The notes under the pieces are model-generated. The model did no database searches. It saw nothing but the letters and a program-made list of their open reading frames with translations, and was not told the origin of the DNA. A DNA stretch of 64,000 nt from Phytophthora colocasiae (taxonomy: Eukaryota > Oomycota > Peronosporomycetes > Peronosporales > Peronosporaceae). The translations under genes were made by a program, and so were the position numbers. Positions 1 to 10,010 of this stretch are shown here, one piece after another (positions within the stretch are counted from its first letter, which is position 1; each line of letters opens with the position of its first letter). The stretch is from positions 868,001 through 932,000 of the forward strand of contig JAGKQI010000043.1 of NCBI GenBank assembly GCA_018806915.1, given 5' to 3'.

Positions 1-35
1 AAATACTGCAACGTCCAAGGTTTGACAACGCTCGA

Positions 36-3000
36 GTGCAGTTCGTGAAACCAGAGTCACCACCGACTGTGAAACGAGTACGCTTCGCCCTGGATGCATT
101 CACCCAGACGGAAGATGGTTGCTCCGGTGAGTCAACGGGAAGTGCGGACATCAGTACAGATACCAGAGATTTGGAAACATCCTCTGAAAGTATTCCACAT
201 ACAGACCCTGGTGACTCGTCTGTTGTTATTGCCGGTGACGTCCTTAACTCAAGGCTGGAGTGTCTCTTAGGTGACTCTCAGACCCCTGAGTTACCCGCGG
301 ATGATTTCGACCTAATGGATGAATCCTGGGATATTCCCATTCAGGGGATGCCTGGAACGCCTGTGGAAAAATTACGAGTGGAATATGAGCGGTGCATGAA
401 GGTTTCGAATGAAGAATTGGACTTGGAGCCAGGTGTGTATATGCGAGAAGGCACGGAACTCCTCGCTCAATTACGTGACCAACTGGTCATGTTGCCTGAG
501 CTGGAAGAGTTGACACCAGAGTGTGATATCGACAGCGCTGATGTTGGAGAACCAGGAAAGACGACCCCAGAAATGGAGAAGAAACTGCGCGATATTCTGA
601 GGTATCACAGGAAAATATTCCTGGGAGATGGCAATGCAGCACCCGCACCGGCAAGGGGCGTGGTCTGTGATCTGGATGTGGGAGATGCCAAGCCGGTAGC
701 TCAACGTCCGAGATCCGTCGCCCCTCATCTCATGCTGAAGGTATACGAGCTTCTAAAGAAACTCCTGGAAACTGGTTTGATCGAGTACTTTAACTCCCCG
801 TGGGCATCTCCTATTGTGATCGTTCTCAAGAAGACTGGTGTTGACATACGGATGTGCATCGACTATCGCATCGTGAATGGCTTCATTCAACTGTCGCGTT
901 ACCCTCTACCTCTTATTGACGATCTCTTAATTGGTTTTGAGGCTGCCATGTGGTTCATGAGCCTGGATATGGCTAGTGGTTTCTGGGCGATCAGGATGAC
1001 GGAGCGCGCACGACTGATATCAGCTTTCATTTGCCCGTTTGGACATTTTCAGTGGGTAAGGATGCCGTTTGGTCTGAAGAACGCCCCTCTTGTGTATCAG
1101 GCTATGTTAGACAATTGCCTGTGGGGATTCGTGAGACTGTCACCAGAAGAAGAAGCTGAAGTTGATGCGGAGGTTCTGGAATTTCTGCAACTCCAGCCTC
1201 AGGACTCTAAAAAGCATCTTTCAGACTCTGAGAACCATACTCCGATTTCAGAGATGCCAACCCTCACAAGTCAGATAACCGTCTTTCAGAGGAACATTCC
1301 CGTTCCCACGTGCATGGGCCCAGTCCTGGGGAGGAGTTCATACATCGACGACATCGCACATGGAGCACCGACTTGGGACCAATTATGTGACGATTTGAAT
1401 GCCCTGCTTTTCAGGCTTCGCTATTGGAACATCTCTGTGAGTTTGCCCAAGAGCGAGTTCGGGAAGTTGTCGATACCGTACCTATCCCACGAAATCAGTG
1501 CCGAGGGTCTGAGGGCAACACCTAAGATTGTCAAAGGAGTTGAAGAACTGCCATTTCCATCTACGTTGAAGGGAGTTCAGAGTTTCATGGGAAGCCTCAA
1601 CTATTACAACAAGTTTATTGAGGATTTACCGGTGATTGCTGCTACCCTCTATGAGCTGACGGACGAGAAGATTCGTGCTGGACGAGACCTGACTCGTGCG
1701 AAAGAGGCGTTCGAGATTCTGAAACGCAAGATAGTCTCTACTCCACTACTCAGACATCCAGACCGAACCAGACCGTTTGTTGTTATTCCGCACGCGAACC
1801 CTTGGGCTGCTTCAGCAGTCTTGGGACAAGAATATGAGGGAATAATACACCCGGTCCGGTTTACGGGTCGTGTCCTGAATGATGCCGAACTCAGGTATCA
1901 TATCGCTGAGAAAGAGGTGATTGCGATCCTCAGAGTTTTGGAAAACTTCAGAGCTCTGGTGGAGTCAAGTCCGGTGATCGTGGTCTATACCAGATACTCT
2001 GTCCTGAAATGGTTGCTGACATCGAACTCCACCGACGGCAGAAACGTCAAGTGGGGTATGAAGTTGTCGCAGTGGAACTTGGAGATCCGCCGGGTACAGC
2101 GTGACGAAGATGGACTCCCAGCTATACTCGGTGCGGGCATTACCCCCAGGGAGCATCTGGACGAAGTCTCTGAAAATCTGATCCCAGTCAAGGGGCGAGT
2201 CAAGCCGCCAGCTCCTATCAGTGTGGAAATGCTGGAAGCAGATTATCAGGGCTATATTCTGAGTTTTGATGGTGCCGCAAAGACGTCTACCCGTCTTGGA
2301 AGCTGTGGGTGTATACTCTGGGAACTCCCGGGGTGGAGCGTTCTGGAAGCCCGAGGGTTTCCCCTGACGGATGTCACGGTGAATGACTCGGAATACTGTG
2401 GTCTGAATTATGGTCTGAAGATGGCACTCAATCACGGAATACAGGAGTTGGTGGTCGTGGGAGATTCGCGCATCGCGATACAACAAGCTCAGGGACTAAT
2501 CAACTGCAATCAGCCTAACTTGCAACGGAGGTTGGCCGAATTTGAGTCTCTGAAAATCAAGTTTCGGACTCTGAAGTTGGTGCATGTGAAGCGCGAGTTT
2601 AACCAAGCAGCAGATTACCTGACCTCGAAGACTTTGACTCTTGGGGAAGCTTGGCAGGTGCAAGACGAGGATGAACTCACGCACCTGCAACTGGTATCCA
2701 AAGTTCATGAGAAAATGATGAAGCCTTGCTCAGCCCCGGACATGGAAGCTCAAGAGTCAAAGATATCAGACTCTGAAAATAATGCGTCACCAGAGTCTGA
2801 GAATGTTTTCGATCCGGAATCCGCACCCCTGCCTCGATCGGTCAGAGTGTTGATTGCTGTAACCCGTGCCCAAGCTCCGCCTGACGCTAATCTGCCTGAG
2901 GATGATGACGAACGAGAACCTTTGGGGCCTTTGGAGTTCCAGGCAGAACGCTGGCGACGGATCAAGGCGCATCAGAGCCAGGACCCGTACTTGGTTGAAC

Positions 3001-4592
3001 TCATGAAGTTTCTGAAAGGTGACGTGGGAGATTTACCACGACCCCGAGTCAGGAAGCTTGCCAGAGTTGCTGAGGATTTCGTTCTGGATTCTAGAGATGT
3101 ACTATATCGCCTGAGTCGCGCCACTCGAGAGCGGCCCCGGGACAATGTTGACGAACTCAGACTGGTGGTTCCCAGAGACTTGTATCCAGACTTGTTACAC
3201 TATGCTCATGAAGACTACCAAGGTGGACATCAAGGAATCAGGAGAACCTTTGAGAAGTTGAGTTCGGAATTTTACTGGTTGGGTATGTATGCCGATGTGG
3301 AGAGATTTGTGAAGGAATGCGTAGACTGTGCCAGTGGCAAGAGGCGACCCCCAAATCCTGGACCGTCCCCTGGAAATATTGAGCCCAGCCGGCCATTTGA
3401 AGTGGTGTCTATGGATTTTGTGACTCACATGCCGAAATCCGCACGTGGAAACACATTTCTCTTGCTGTTCCAGGATATGTTTTCGGGATATGTAATGTGC
3501 AAGCCAATGAGCGTCACCACTGCTCAGGATGTAGCAGAGGCTTATGAGGAACGCGTTTTCAGAAACTTTGGTGCTAGCTCTCTGATCCGTCATGATCAAG
3601 ATCCTCGCTTTATGAGTGAGGTGTTCAAGTGTTTCAGGGAACTTTTGGGTAGCAGACAACGAGCTACTCTAGGGTACCGACCTCAAGCCAACGGCCAGCA
3701 GGAGAGATCAGTACAGACTGTGGTGCGCGCGATTAAGGCATATATCTCTGAAGCTGATCAAAGTGACTGGGATGATCACGCCGAACGTCTGATGTTTGCC
3801 CTGAACACATCATTCGATGCCACCCGTCTGGAAACGCCTTTCTACCTGGTACATGGTTGGGATGCTAATGGGACGGTGTCCGCTATGCTTGGACCCAAGC
3901 CATCGACGACTCAGGAGCGAACTGCGTACGAATGGAGACGGAAGATGCAACGAGACTATAGCTATGCTCTGGCACGTGCCGAAGATCTCCAGAAGAAGGC
4001 AAAGCGTGACCGGTCTGAAGAACAGACCAGAAAGTGGAACAAGTTATCAGAGCGTCTGAAGTCAGGTTTCGCTATAGGTGACGCTGTATGGCTCTACATC
4101 CCTAAGGTACAAACAGGATTGAGCAGAAAACTAGCACACATGTGGCACGGACCCTTCAGGATCGAGGAGATGCTGGACGATTTCAGAGTACGACTCAAGG
4201 TTGAAGACACCGGCTACCGCGTGAACCCCTGGGTGCATGTGAGCCGTCTGAAGCCAAGGGCCCTGTTCCTTAGACGACCCACGGTGGAACTCCAGATTCC
4301 AGAAGATGATGATTTTGACGCCGCCCTGTTACCAGAAGATAGTTGGGAACCTGATATTGAAAACGACGAGTATGAAGTGGAGAAGATTCTGGATACCCGC
4401 TGGAACAAGCGTACCAGGACGTCCAGACGCCTGCGCGAATATTTGATTAAGTGGAAAGGTTACGATGAAACTGAGTGGTTGCCGTTATCGAAGTTGAACT
4501 GTGGAGCATTACTTTACGAATTCAACCAGAGTGCACGAGCACGAGCCCGTTTTCAGGCGATGCAGGCTGGAGACGATCACCCCAGGGTCTAA
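36..4592 (+). CDS. pol: Gypsy Pol polyprotein: reverse transcriptase, two RNase H modules, integrase, chromodomain
   Basis: This single open frame of 1518 codons copies element RNA into DNA and integrates it. In order: an unassigned N-terminal part (the start shown may lie inside a longer gag-pol frame); reverse transcriptase with RMCIDYR, MPFGLKNAP and the YIDD catalytic box; a first RNase H/tether-like segment that has lost the usual leading Asp (PHAN in its place); a second RNase H with SFDGAA, NDSEY, VGDSR and NQAAD, which gives all four acidic residues; an HHCC zinc-binding region (HQGIRR to CVDCASG); an integrase core with D (SMDF), D (HDQDPRF) and E (GQQERS); and a C-terminal chromodomain (YEVEKIL, YLIKWKGY, TEWLP). 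About 65-70 extra residues, rich in Ser/Asp/Pro, separate MPFGLKNAP from YIDD. No stop or frameshift is visible, so the copy may be recent. No protease motif was found in the visible part. Confidence 0.95.
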   Translation: MQFVKPESPPTVKRVRFALDAFTQTEDGCSGESTGSADISTDTRDLETSSESIPHTDPGDSSVVIAGDVLNSRLECLLGDSQTPELPADDFDLMDESWDIPIQGMPGTPVEKLRVEYERCMKVSNEELDLEPGVYMREGTELLAQLRDQLVMLPELEELTPECDIDSADVGEPGKTTPEMEKKLRDILRYHRKIFLGDGNAAPAPARGVVCDLDVGDAKPVAQRPRSVAPHLMLKVYELLKKLLETGLIEYFNSPWASPIVIVLKKTGVDIRMCIDYRIVNGFIQLSRYPLPLIDDLLIGFEAAMWFMSLDMASGFWAIRMTERARLISAFICPFGHFQWVRMPFGLKNAPLVYQAMLDNCLWGFVRLSPEEEAEVDAEVLEFLQLQPQDSKKHLSDSENHTPISEMPTLTSQITVFQRNIPVPTCMGPVLGRSSYIDDIAHGAPTWDQLCDDLNALLFRLRYWNISVSLPKSEFGKLSIPYLSHEISAEGLRATPKIVKGVEELPFPSTLKGVQSFMGSLNYYNKFIEDLPVIAATLYELTDEKIRAGRDLTRAKEAFEILKRKIVSTPLLRHPDRTRPFVVIPHANPWAASAVLGQEYEGIIHPVRFTGRVLNDAELRYHIAEKEVIAILRVLENFRALVESSPVIVVYTRYSVLKWLLTSNSTDGRNVKWGMKLSQWNLEIRRVQRDEDGLPAILGAGITPREHLDEVSENLIPVKGRVKPPAPISVEMLEADYQGYILSFDGAAKTSTRLGSCGCILWELPGWSVLEARGFPLTDVTVNDSEYCGLNYGLKMALNHGIQELVVVGDSRIAIQQAQGLINCNQPNLQRRLAEFESLKIKFRTLKLVHVKREFNQAADYLTSKTLTLGEAWQVQDEDELTHLQLVSKVHEKMMKPCSAPDMEAQESKISDSENNASPESENVFDPESAPLPRSVRVLIAVTRAQAPPDANLPEDDDEREPLGPLEFQAERWRRIKAHQSQDPYLVELMKFLKGDVGDLPRPRVRKLARVAEDFVLDSRDVLYRLSRATRERPRDNVDELRLVVPRDLYPDLLHYAHEDYQGGHQGIRRTFEKLSSEFYWLGMYADVERFVKECVDCASGKRRPPNPGPSPGNIEPSRPFEVVSMDFVTHMPKSARGNTFLLLFQDMFSGYVMCKPMSVTTAQDVAEAYEERVFRNFGASSLIRHDQDPRFMSEVFKCFRELLGSRQRATLGYRPQANGQQERSVQTVVRAIKAYISEADQSDWDDHAERLMFALNTSFDATRLETPFYLVHGWDANGTVSAMLGPKPSTTQERTAYEWRRKMQRDYSYALARAEDLQKKAKRDRSEEQTRKWNKLSERLKSGFAIGDAVWLYIPKVQTGLSRKLAHMWHGPFRIEEMLDDFRVRLKVEDTGYRVNPWVHVSRLKPRALFLRRPTVELQIPEDDDFDAALLPEDSWEPDIENDEYEVEKILDTRWNKRTRTSRRLREYLIKWKGYDETEWLPLSKLNCGALLYEFNQSARARARFQAMQAGDDHPRV

Positions 4593-4978
4593 TAACTCTG
4601 AAAAACACATCTGGAAGTCTGATATCTGAAGGATTTCAGATATTGATTTTTAGAGTGTGGTAATCTGAGTGCGTGTTTTCAGAGACCTATTTCTGAAATT
4701 CGTGCGTTTGGATATGTGATCGACCATGTTGCTGCTTATATAAAACGACTGTGTGAATGTGAATTTGGAAGTGAATTTGTGGAGAGTTAAGTACTGGAGG
4801 ATACGAGGTTATGAACAATGAGATGATGAGAAGAAGTGTGATTACGTGGAGTGATATTGAAAGATTAAGGGATTAGGAAGCTACACTGAGGCCGGGGATT
4901 TACGTCACAAATGCAGACAACTATTTGGCTTCTCGAAAATGCAGCCTTCCTGTGGGCGCCATAGTGGACACCTGAGCC
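4593..4978. other. Spacer between gypsy pol and the antisense gene
   Basis: No coding frame is supported here. It holds repeats of an ACTCTGAAA/CTGATATCTGAA-type motif just after the pol stop, and a TATA-like string (TTATATAAAA near 4736-4745) whose use is unknown. The antisense gene ends at 4979. Confidence 0.5.
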
Positions 4979-7872
4979 TCAGTAGCGAAGGGAGATCGGG
5001 TTCTCGGAACGCTCCGTAGGTGTCATCTGATCCTTCTTGATGTCAGCGGGGACATACTGGAGCCACTCTTCGTCCGCATTCACCGTGGCCCATTGCATCC
5101 GAGCAGGCTCAATAGCGTCCAAGTCACCCAGTTGCGTCTCCAGACTCAGACACTTGGGACCCCCGAGCTCTGTGACTCTGGGATCTTGCCAGATCCAAGG
5201 GCAGGACTTGTCTGGGACAACCCAGATGCCAGGCTCTGAAAGCAGCGACTCTGGGAAATCTTTGTGCCCCAGGACTTTTCGGATGAGGGCGTTGTGTTGA
5301 CGAATCATGGCGGCTCGACGCATGGATCGGTACTTGTGAAGCTCCGCAGACTTGTCGTCAGCCTCAACATCCATGGTCACCCAATGCGTACGCTCCCAGA
5401 AGGCTTGAGCATGCTTCTTCATGCTACGCACGATGTCTTCCACGTCAGCCAACACCATGGGCCCCAGTTCTTCCCGCTTGTGGAAGTAAAACTCTGAGAA
5501 TCGGTTGTCGAACATGACTTTCCAGGGGGCGCGCTTCTTGCGGAGAACTGCGCAGTATCGCTCAGAGTCCCAGCGCTTCTTGAGGATGGCACATGAGTGT
5601 TTGTGCACCTCGTAGTCTGGAAAACCCAATGTCTGGCCAGTGGTGGTCTTGGTAGAGCTCACTCGTTGTACCCTGATACCATAGTACAACCAGGAGGATG
5701 CCTCACAGTCTGGTGTTTCCACCACCTGGAGCTCCTTGACCGTCAGGGAGTTATAGGGCTTGGACACCAGACTACGCGCCTTCCCAGAAGAACTTTTGGA
5801 CCTCGATCCACTTCTACTTGTGGACTTCGGGCGAGACTTCGGACTGGTGTGGGCCTTTACGGATGCGATACTTCTCTTGGACTTCTTGGTGGGGATGATA
5901 GGTCCATCATCAGAGTCAGAGTCGTCATCAGAATCCCGGGGACGCTTGGAACCAGGACGCGGGTTGTCTCCAGACTTCTTGCTCCCGGACTTCTTGTCCC
6001 CAGACTTCTTGCTCCCAGACTTCTTGTCTTGAGACTTCTTGTCTTCAGACTTGTCGCTCTCGGAATCGCTGTCGTCAGACGCACCATCATCAGAGCTCTC
6101 GTCGTCGTCTTCGTCTCCAGACTCGATCACACCAGAATCCTTGTAATCCGGATCATCCTTGGGGTTGTCGGCGGTGGACTCGACATCACTTTCTGGATAA
6201 TTTACGTGACCATCCAGATCACCCCAGGCTGCAGGCTCGGTACCAGCTGAGATGTGACGATCCACCACCTCGTCGGCCATCTGGTAATATACTTCAGGGA
6301 CGTACTTGGCCCAGAGAGTAGAATCCAGGCGACGAGAGAATACCAGGCTCACCAACATCTGAATGAGAGCCGGACTGCTGAAGAGACTGTGAGCCGCTTT
6401 GTCCGACGCCAACCACTCCATGGCTTTATCATACTTGATCCCAGACAGCAGGGCTTGGCGGAGGTCGGGTCGAACTTCCTTCCAGACCACGTCACCAGGG
6501 AGCCTCTTGTGGACCTCAGATTTTGCTACCTTAGAATCTGCATTCGCCGGAAGCGCCGACTCTTCAACGGGCTTGTGTCCGGACGGGCGACGCTGCAAAT
6601 TCTTGGAGTCCCACTTGAGCGGTCGCTTCGGAGGTGATTTCAGAGTCTGGGGCTTCGGTGGATATGACAGGTACCGTGGGCTCTCACTCTTGGACTCTAA
6701 AATTTCAGTACTTGGACGGGTAAGATCCAGAACTCTGGAGGTCCTCGCGGCCTTCTCAGCAGCCTGACGAGCTCGTTCCTCAGAAAGCCGTTTCTTGAAG
6801 TCAGGAACGGGTTTCTTTTGCGCGTCCAAGGCTGTCACACTGATGATAGTCGTCCAGTTATCAGGGACGGTGGTGTCTTCTTGGTATGACACCAGAAGGT
6901 CATGGAGCCGATCCCAATTACCAGAGATTTCAGAATTCTCTTGTAAGAACTCTGAGAACCCCCACGGATCTGTGGGCTTGACCTCAGGACGCGACTTCAG
7001 AATCGAGACCTGTGCTTGAAGATCAGCGACTTGGGACTTTAGAACTGCCTTGTCCGACTTCAGAGCTTCCACTTGGTCCTGGTAGTGAGCTTTGAGATCC
7101 TGAATCTCCGAAGTCATGCGTTCTTCTACCGCACCGGCGTCTTGCTGGGCACACTTAAGCTCGTGTTTCCAGTATTGACAGTGCAGTACCCACTCACGCT
7201 TGATTTCTTCGCATTCAGAGCGCGCTGCTGCAGCATCAATCAAGGCGACACCGTTCTGAGAACCAACGCGTTCCCGAAGGCGACGGTGAGCAGCAGTCAT
7301 AAGCTTTAGGCATCCGGCCGTCCGAAAAACTTTCTCGGCAAGCCGAGTGGGGGAGACATGAGAAACCAGAGACCCCAGTTCCCGGCGAACATCCACAGAC
7401 GACGTCAAAGCATCCAGAGTACGCACGTCTGAGTCTGGGCGCACGGAGACACAACTTCGGCGGGGTCGAAGCTTGGAATCACTCGCTCCAGCTCCTGGAG
7501 GTCTTCATCAGTAAGTGCCTCGTAACCCACGAGTACACAGGGGCCACCGTACGCATTCGCTATGTGGCGCCCTCTTCTGAAGTCTTCAGCTCGCGCGGGG
7601 GTACTCACCAGAAAGGCACGTCCCTCTGGCTTCACGCTGGGAGCGATATAGTTCTGGGGAACATCAGAGTCCCCCAACGCCGTGACTTGATCCCCTGTGG
7701 TTGTCACCAGACCCTGACGAAACAGCCGATCGACCTCTTCCGTAGACAAAAGCCGTGGGGCACCAAAGGCTCGCGGTCTGAAGACACCAGGAGTTCCCTC
7801 AGAGAATTCAGAGTGAGATTCCCCACGTGAAGCCACTGGTGGCGAGAGATCACCAACACCGGTCGAGTTCAT
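4979..7872 (-). CDS. Antisense gene inside the gypsy element: coiled-coil, acidic/basic protein of unknown function
   Basis: A minus-strand frame of 155 codons (7872-7405, ATG start) overlaps a second of 821 codons (7444-4979) that begins only at a GTG. They read best as one protein of roughly 970 aa broken by a single frameshift near 7440. The visible parts, counted in the 821-codon frame, are: a long heptad-like coiled coil (about residues 70-150); an acidic Ser/Asp/Glu tract with SKKSGDKKSG repeats (about 440-520); a basic Ser/Arg/Lys stretch that could be a nuclear localisation signal; and a C-terminal, Trp-rich folded region of about 270 aa. I do not recognise a known family. It is transcribed against pol and lies between pol and the 3' LTR, as in some plant Tat-lineage elements with extra antisense ORFs. 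It could be an element accessory protein or a captured host gene. Confidence 0.6.
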
Positions 7873-8282
7873 GTCATCACCAGGAGGTCCTCAGTCGGAC
7901 CATCGACCTGTGAGTCGGTAGGTTTGGATGCATGGGCTGGGGCGCTAGGGCTGCCACCTGGCGATGTGGCTGAACCAACATCTCCACCCTGCGATATATT
8001 GGCAGTTGCCGAAGCAGGACAAGTGCCTGTGGCGTCGCCTGCCGCCCCACTCGGTGGGGCGTTCAAACTCAGAGAAGCGTTCGTTTCCTCAGTCATGAGC
8101 GAAAGGACGGAGTTTTGAAAATGATCGCCTGTTAGGCAAGTCAAATTCAAGTTTCTGAGTCTGAGAGAATCAGATTGTGCGACAGGACACCAGAGACTCT
8201 GAAAACCAGGTAACTGGCAAAGAGTTGCAGCTACGCTACGCTCTGAAAACCGTCTATCAGAATGTTTGATAGGCCTGGCCAT
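7869..8282 (-). CDS. Short antisense ORF upstream of the coiled-coil gene in the gypsy element
   Basis: This is an open frame of 137 codons with an ATG start. Its stop overlaps the ATG of the next frame in an ATGA arrangement (7869-7872). It starts with basic residues and ends in an Ala/Ser/Pro/Gly-rich, low-complexity half. No family is recognised. The exact stop-start overlap may be chance, or it may let ribosomes reinitiate on the next frame. It ends 55 bp short of the 3' LTR, so a promoter for both antisense frames would have to lie in or near the LTR. Confidence 0.4.
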   Translation of the reverse strand: MARPIKHSDRRFSERSVAATLCQLPGFQSLWCPVAQSDSLRLRNLNLTCLTGDHFQNSVLSLMTEETNASLSLNAPPSGAAGDATGTCPASATANISQGGDVGSATSPGGSPSAPAHASKPTDSQVDGPTEDLLVMT

Positions 8283-8325
8283 GATACACAGCTTGGAGAA
8301 AGTTCCGCACTGATGGATCGTGACC

Positions 8326-8336
8326 AGGAGGGGCGG
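8326..8336 (+). other. Polypurine tract of gypsy family A
   Basis: AGGAGGGGCGG is an almost pure purine run directly before the 3' LTR, which is the expected place for the plus-strand primer. It supports placing the LTR start at 8338. Confidence 0.7.
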
Positions 8337-8337
8337 T

Positions 8338-10010
8338 TGACATGATGTTAATTCCGATTTTCGAGCGACAGGTGGATATTACGTTACGATGTGATTGGTT
8401 ATACTATGGGTTATAAGCGAAAGGGACTTTGGGACGCGGCCGCACCCGTGCGACATCTGTGGAAGATTGTGGATAAACCTTCGCCTGACTGTAAAGGGGC
8501 CCAAAGGACCAGAAGTGTACTTCAGAGTGTGCACAACTCTGAAGGTCGACTACACTCCGTCTGGTCACCGGACTTTCCCCGACGATGAGTGCCTAAGTTC
8601 TGGCGGAAAGTCTCTCAGAAGAACGTATCTCTGAGAGACCTCATCCCGTTACCGTCCAGCGCGACGATGGATGGTTCAAGGATTCACAATATATACCCGC
8701 AGAGACCAAGTATCGCGCGCCGGACGCCGCGCACCCGCGCAACCCTCAAGATCTTCATGTACGTTGAAGCATTAGTGCTCCGTATTCTGGTTTCGTATTC
8801 AAGACTCTGGTATCTCTAACTCTGAGTGACCAAGACTCTGAAAAACCAAGTGATATCAGACTCTGAAAACCAGGATACCAGACTCTGAAACCACCGAAGA
8901 TTCAAGACCATACTGAAACCAAGTGAACCCAAGTTCAAGTCACGCATTCAAGTGATTACTGACCTGCACATCCCCCGTAATGACGTCTCTACCTGTCAAC
9001 CCATCGAGATCGGCTGCCCAGACTGCATACTGAGACCAAGTCAAAGTACCAGATGTATACAAAGACCAAGAGTACCTGAGATATGAAGACTGACTGCATA
9101 AAGGACGCAAAAGACGACAAGAAGGAGAGAGTTACCAGAGATATATGATAGTTATGAGGAAGATAAACGATAAACAGAGTTCAATTTGCTTGCTACTGCA
9201 CAAGTCCGCTTGAGAGGTATTCAAGCCACTGCGTCATCATTGCATGTCGTGTGATCTCCACCAAATTCAATCCCCTTAGGTGGAGATCAGGTAACGTAGA
9301 GACCTGAAAGGACCCGCCTATTCCATATCCTAGTTGGGTCGTTTGTTTTGTCTCTAGCGGTAGCCCATTTCATATTGCTCGTTTGGACAGGCTCTGGAAA
9401 CTAGACAGTCGTTTTCAGAGTGCAAGGTAGACTGTTATATATAACCGATTGTATTGGCTTATATTTTCCCTCTATACTAGAGGGTGGTGTGCGAACGTAA
9501 AGGGATACCAGACAGACCAGGTGTCTGGTAACGAGTCCCTAGTTGACCTGGAGTGTTAGCCCACCGTTCAAGGGCCTAGAAAGAATAAGAACGGCTGTAT
9601 ATATTTGTATATTTTCGAACTCTGTATATTGGTTGTTTATCTCTGAAAGTCAGGTATCTCGGTTCTGGATCTGTGATATTCAGACACCGATTTCAGACTT
9701 TCTCTGGTACATTAACCCCTTTTCGACCGCCGACTTCCTGGAAACCACCTTGGTTCCCAGAGATTCCGACTCCCGAACGCTCCTGGAAGGATCACCAGAC
9801 TCCAAGGGAACCCAACTTCTCTTCACAACACATTCTCAGACTCCGGCGAGGGTCATATTTCCGAAGACAACGAACCCACGAGGATACCGCAAGGTACCAC
9901 ACGCCAACCTACCGTTGTACAGATCTGAAAAACCCTTTTCAGTAGTCGTATAACTAGGGTTCACTATACGCCCCCTGCTCCGCGACCAAAGTTTCACTGA
10001 CTTCGCGACA
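8338..10010 (+). repeat. 3' LTR of gypsy family A
   Basis: This is a terminal repeat of about 1.67 kb (TG...CA), matched by 62409-64000 with few differences. One difference is a short extra segment near 63863-63880 that is absent around 9800. The LTR holds several copies of an AGACTCTGAAA motif (8820-8895). The small open frames in it (for example 8391-8588 and 9543-9953) are not supported as genes. Confidence 0.85.

Larger units (their letters stand above)
1..10010 (+). mobile_element. Ty3/gypsy LTR retrotransposon (family A), 3' part
   Basis: The element enters from the left edge, so its 5' LTR and most of gag lie outside the window. Inside are pol on + (36-4592), antisense open frames (4979-8282), a polypurine tract at 8326-8336 and a 3' LTR (8338-10010) that starts TG and ends CA. 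The LTR is recognised because 8338 onward is repeated nearly base for base at 62409-64000. Its right end was set by analogy with the related LTR ending at 61876, where the same CTTCGC-CACA-type end precedes a primer-binding site; the last few bases are therefore less certain. The insertion cuts CRN copy 1. The target duplication cannot be checked because the left end is missing. Confidence 0.85.

Noticed and set aside
5597..6250. 217-codon plus-strand frame opposite the antisense gypsy gene
   Set aside because: Its hydrophobic Leu/Arg/Val repeats mirror the Lys/Ser/Asp-rich tract on the other strand. The minus-strand product has the more natural composition and length.
8391..8819. Small open frames in the gypsy LTR, repeated at 62462-62890
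   Set aside because: Their recurrence only reflects the LTR copy. They are short and overlapping, with no motif.
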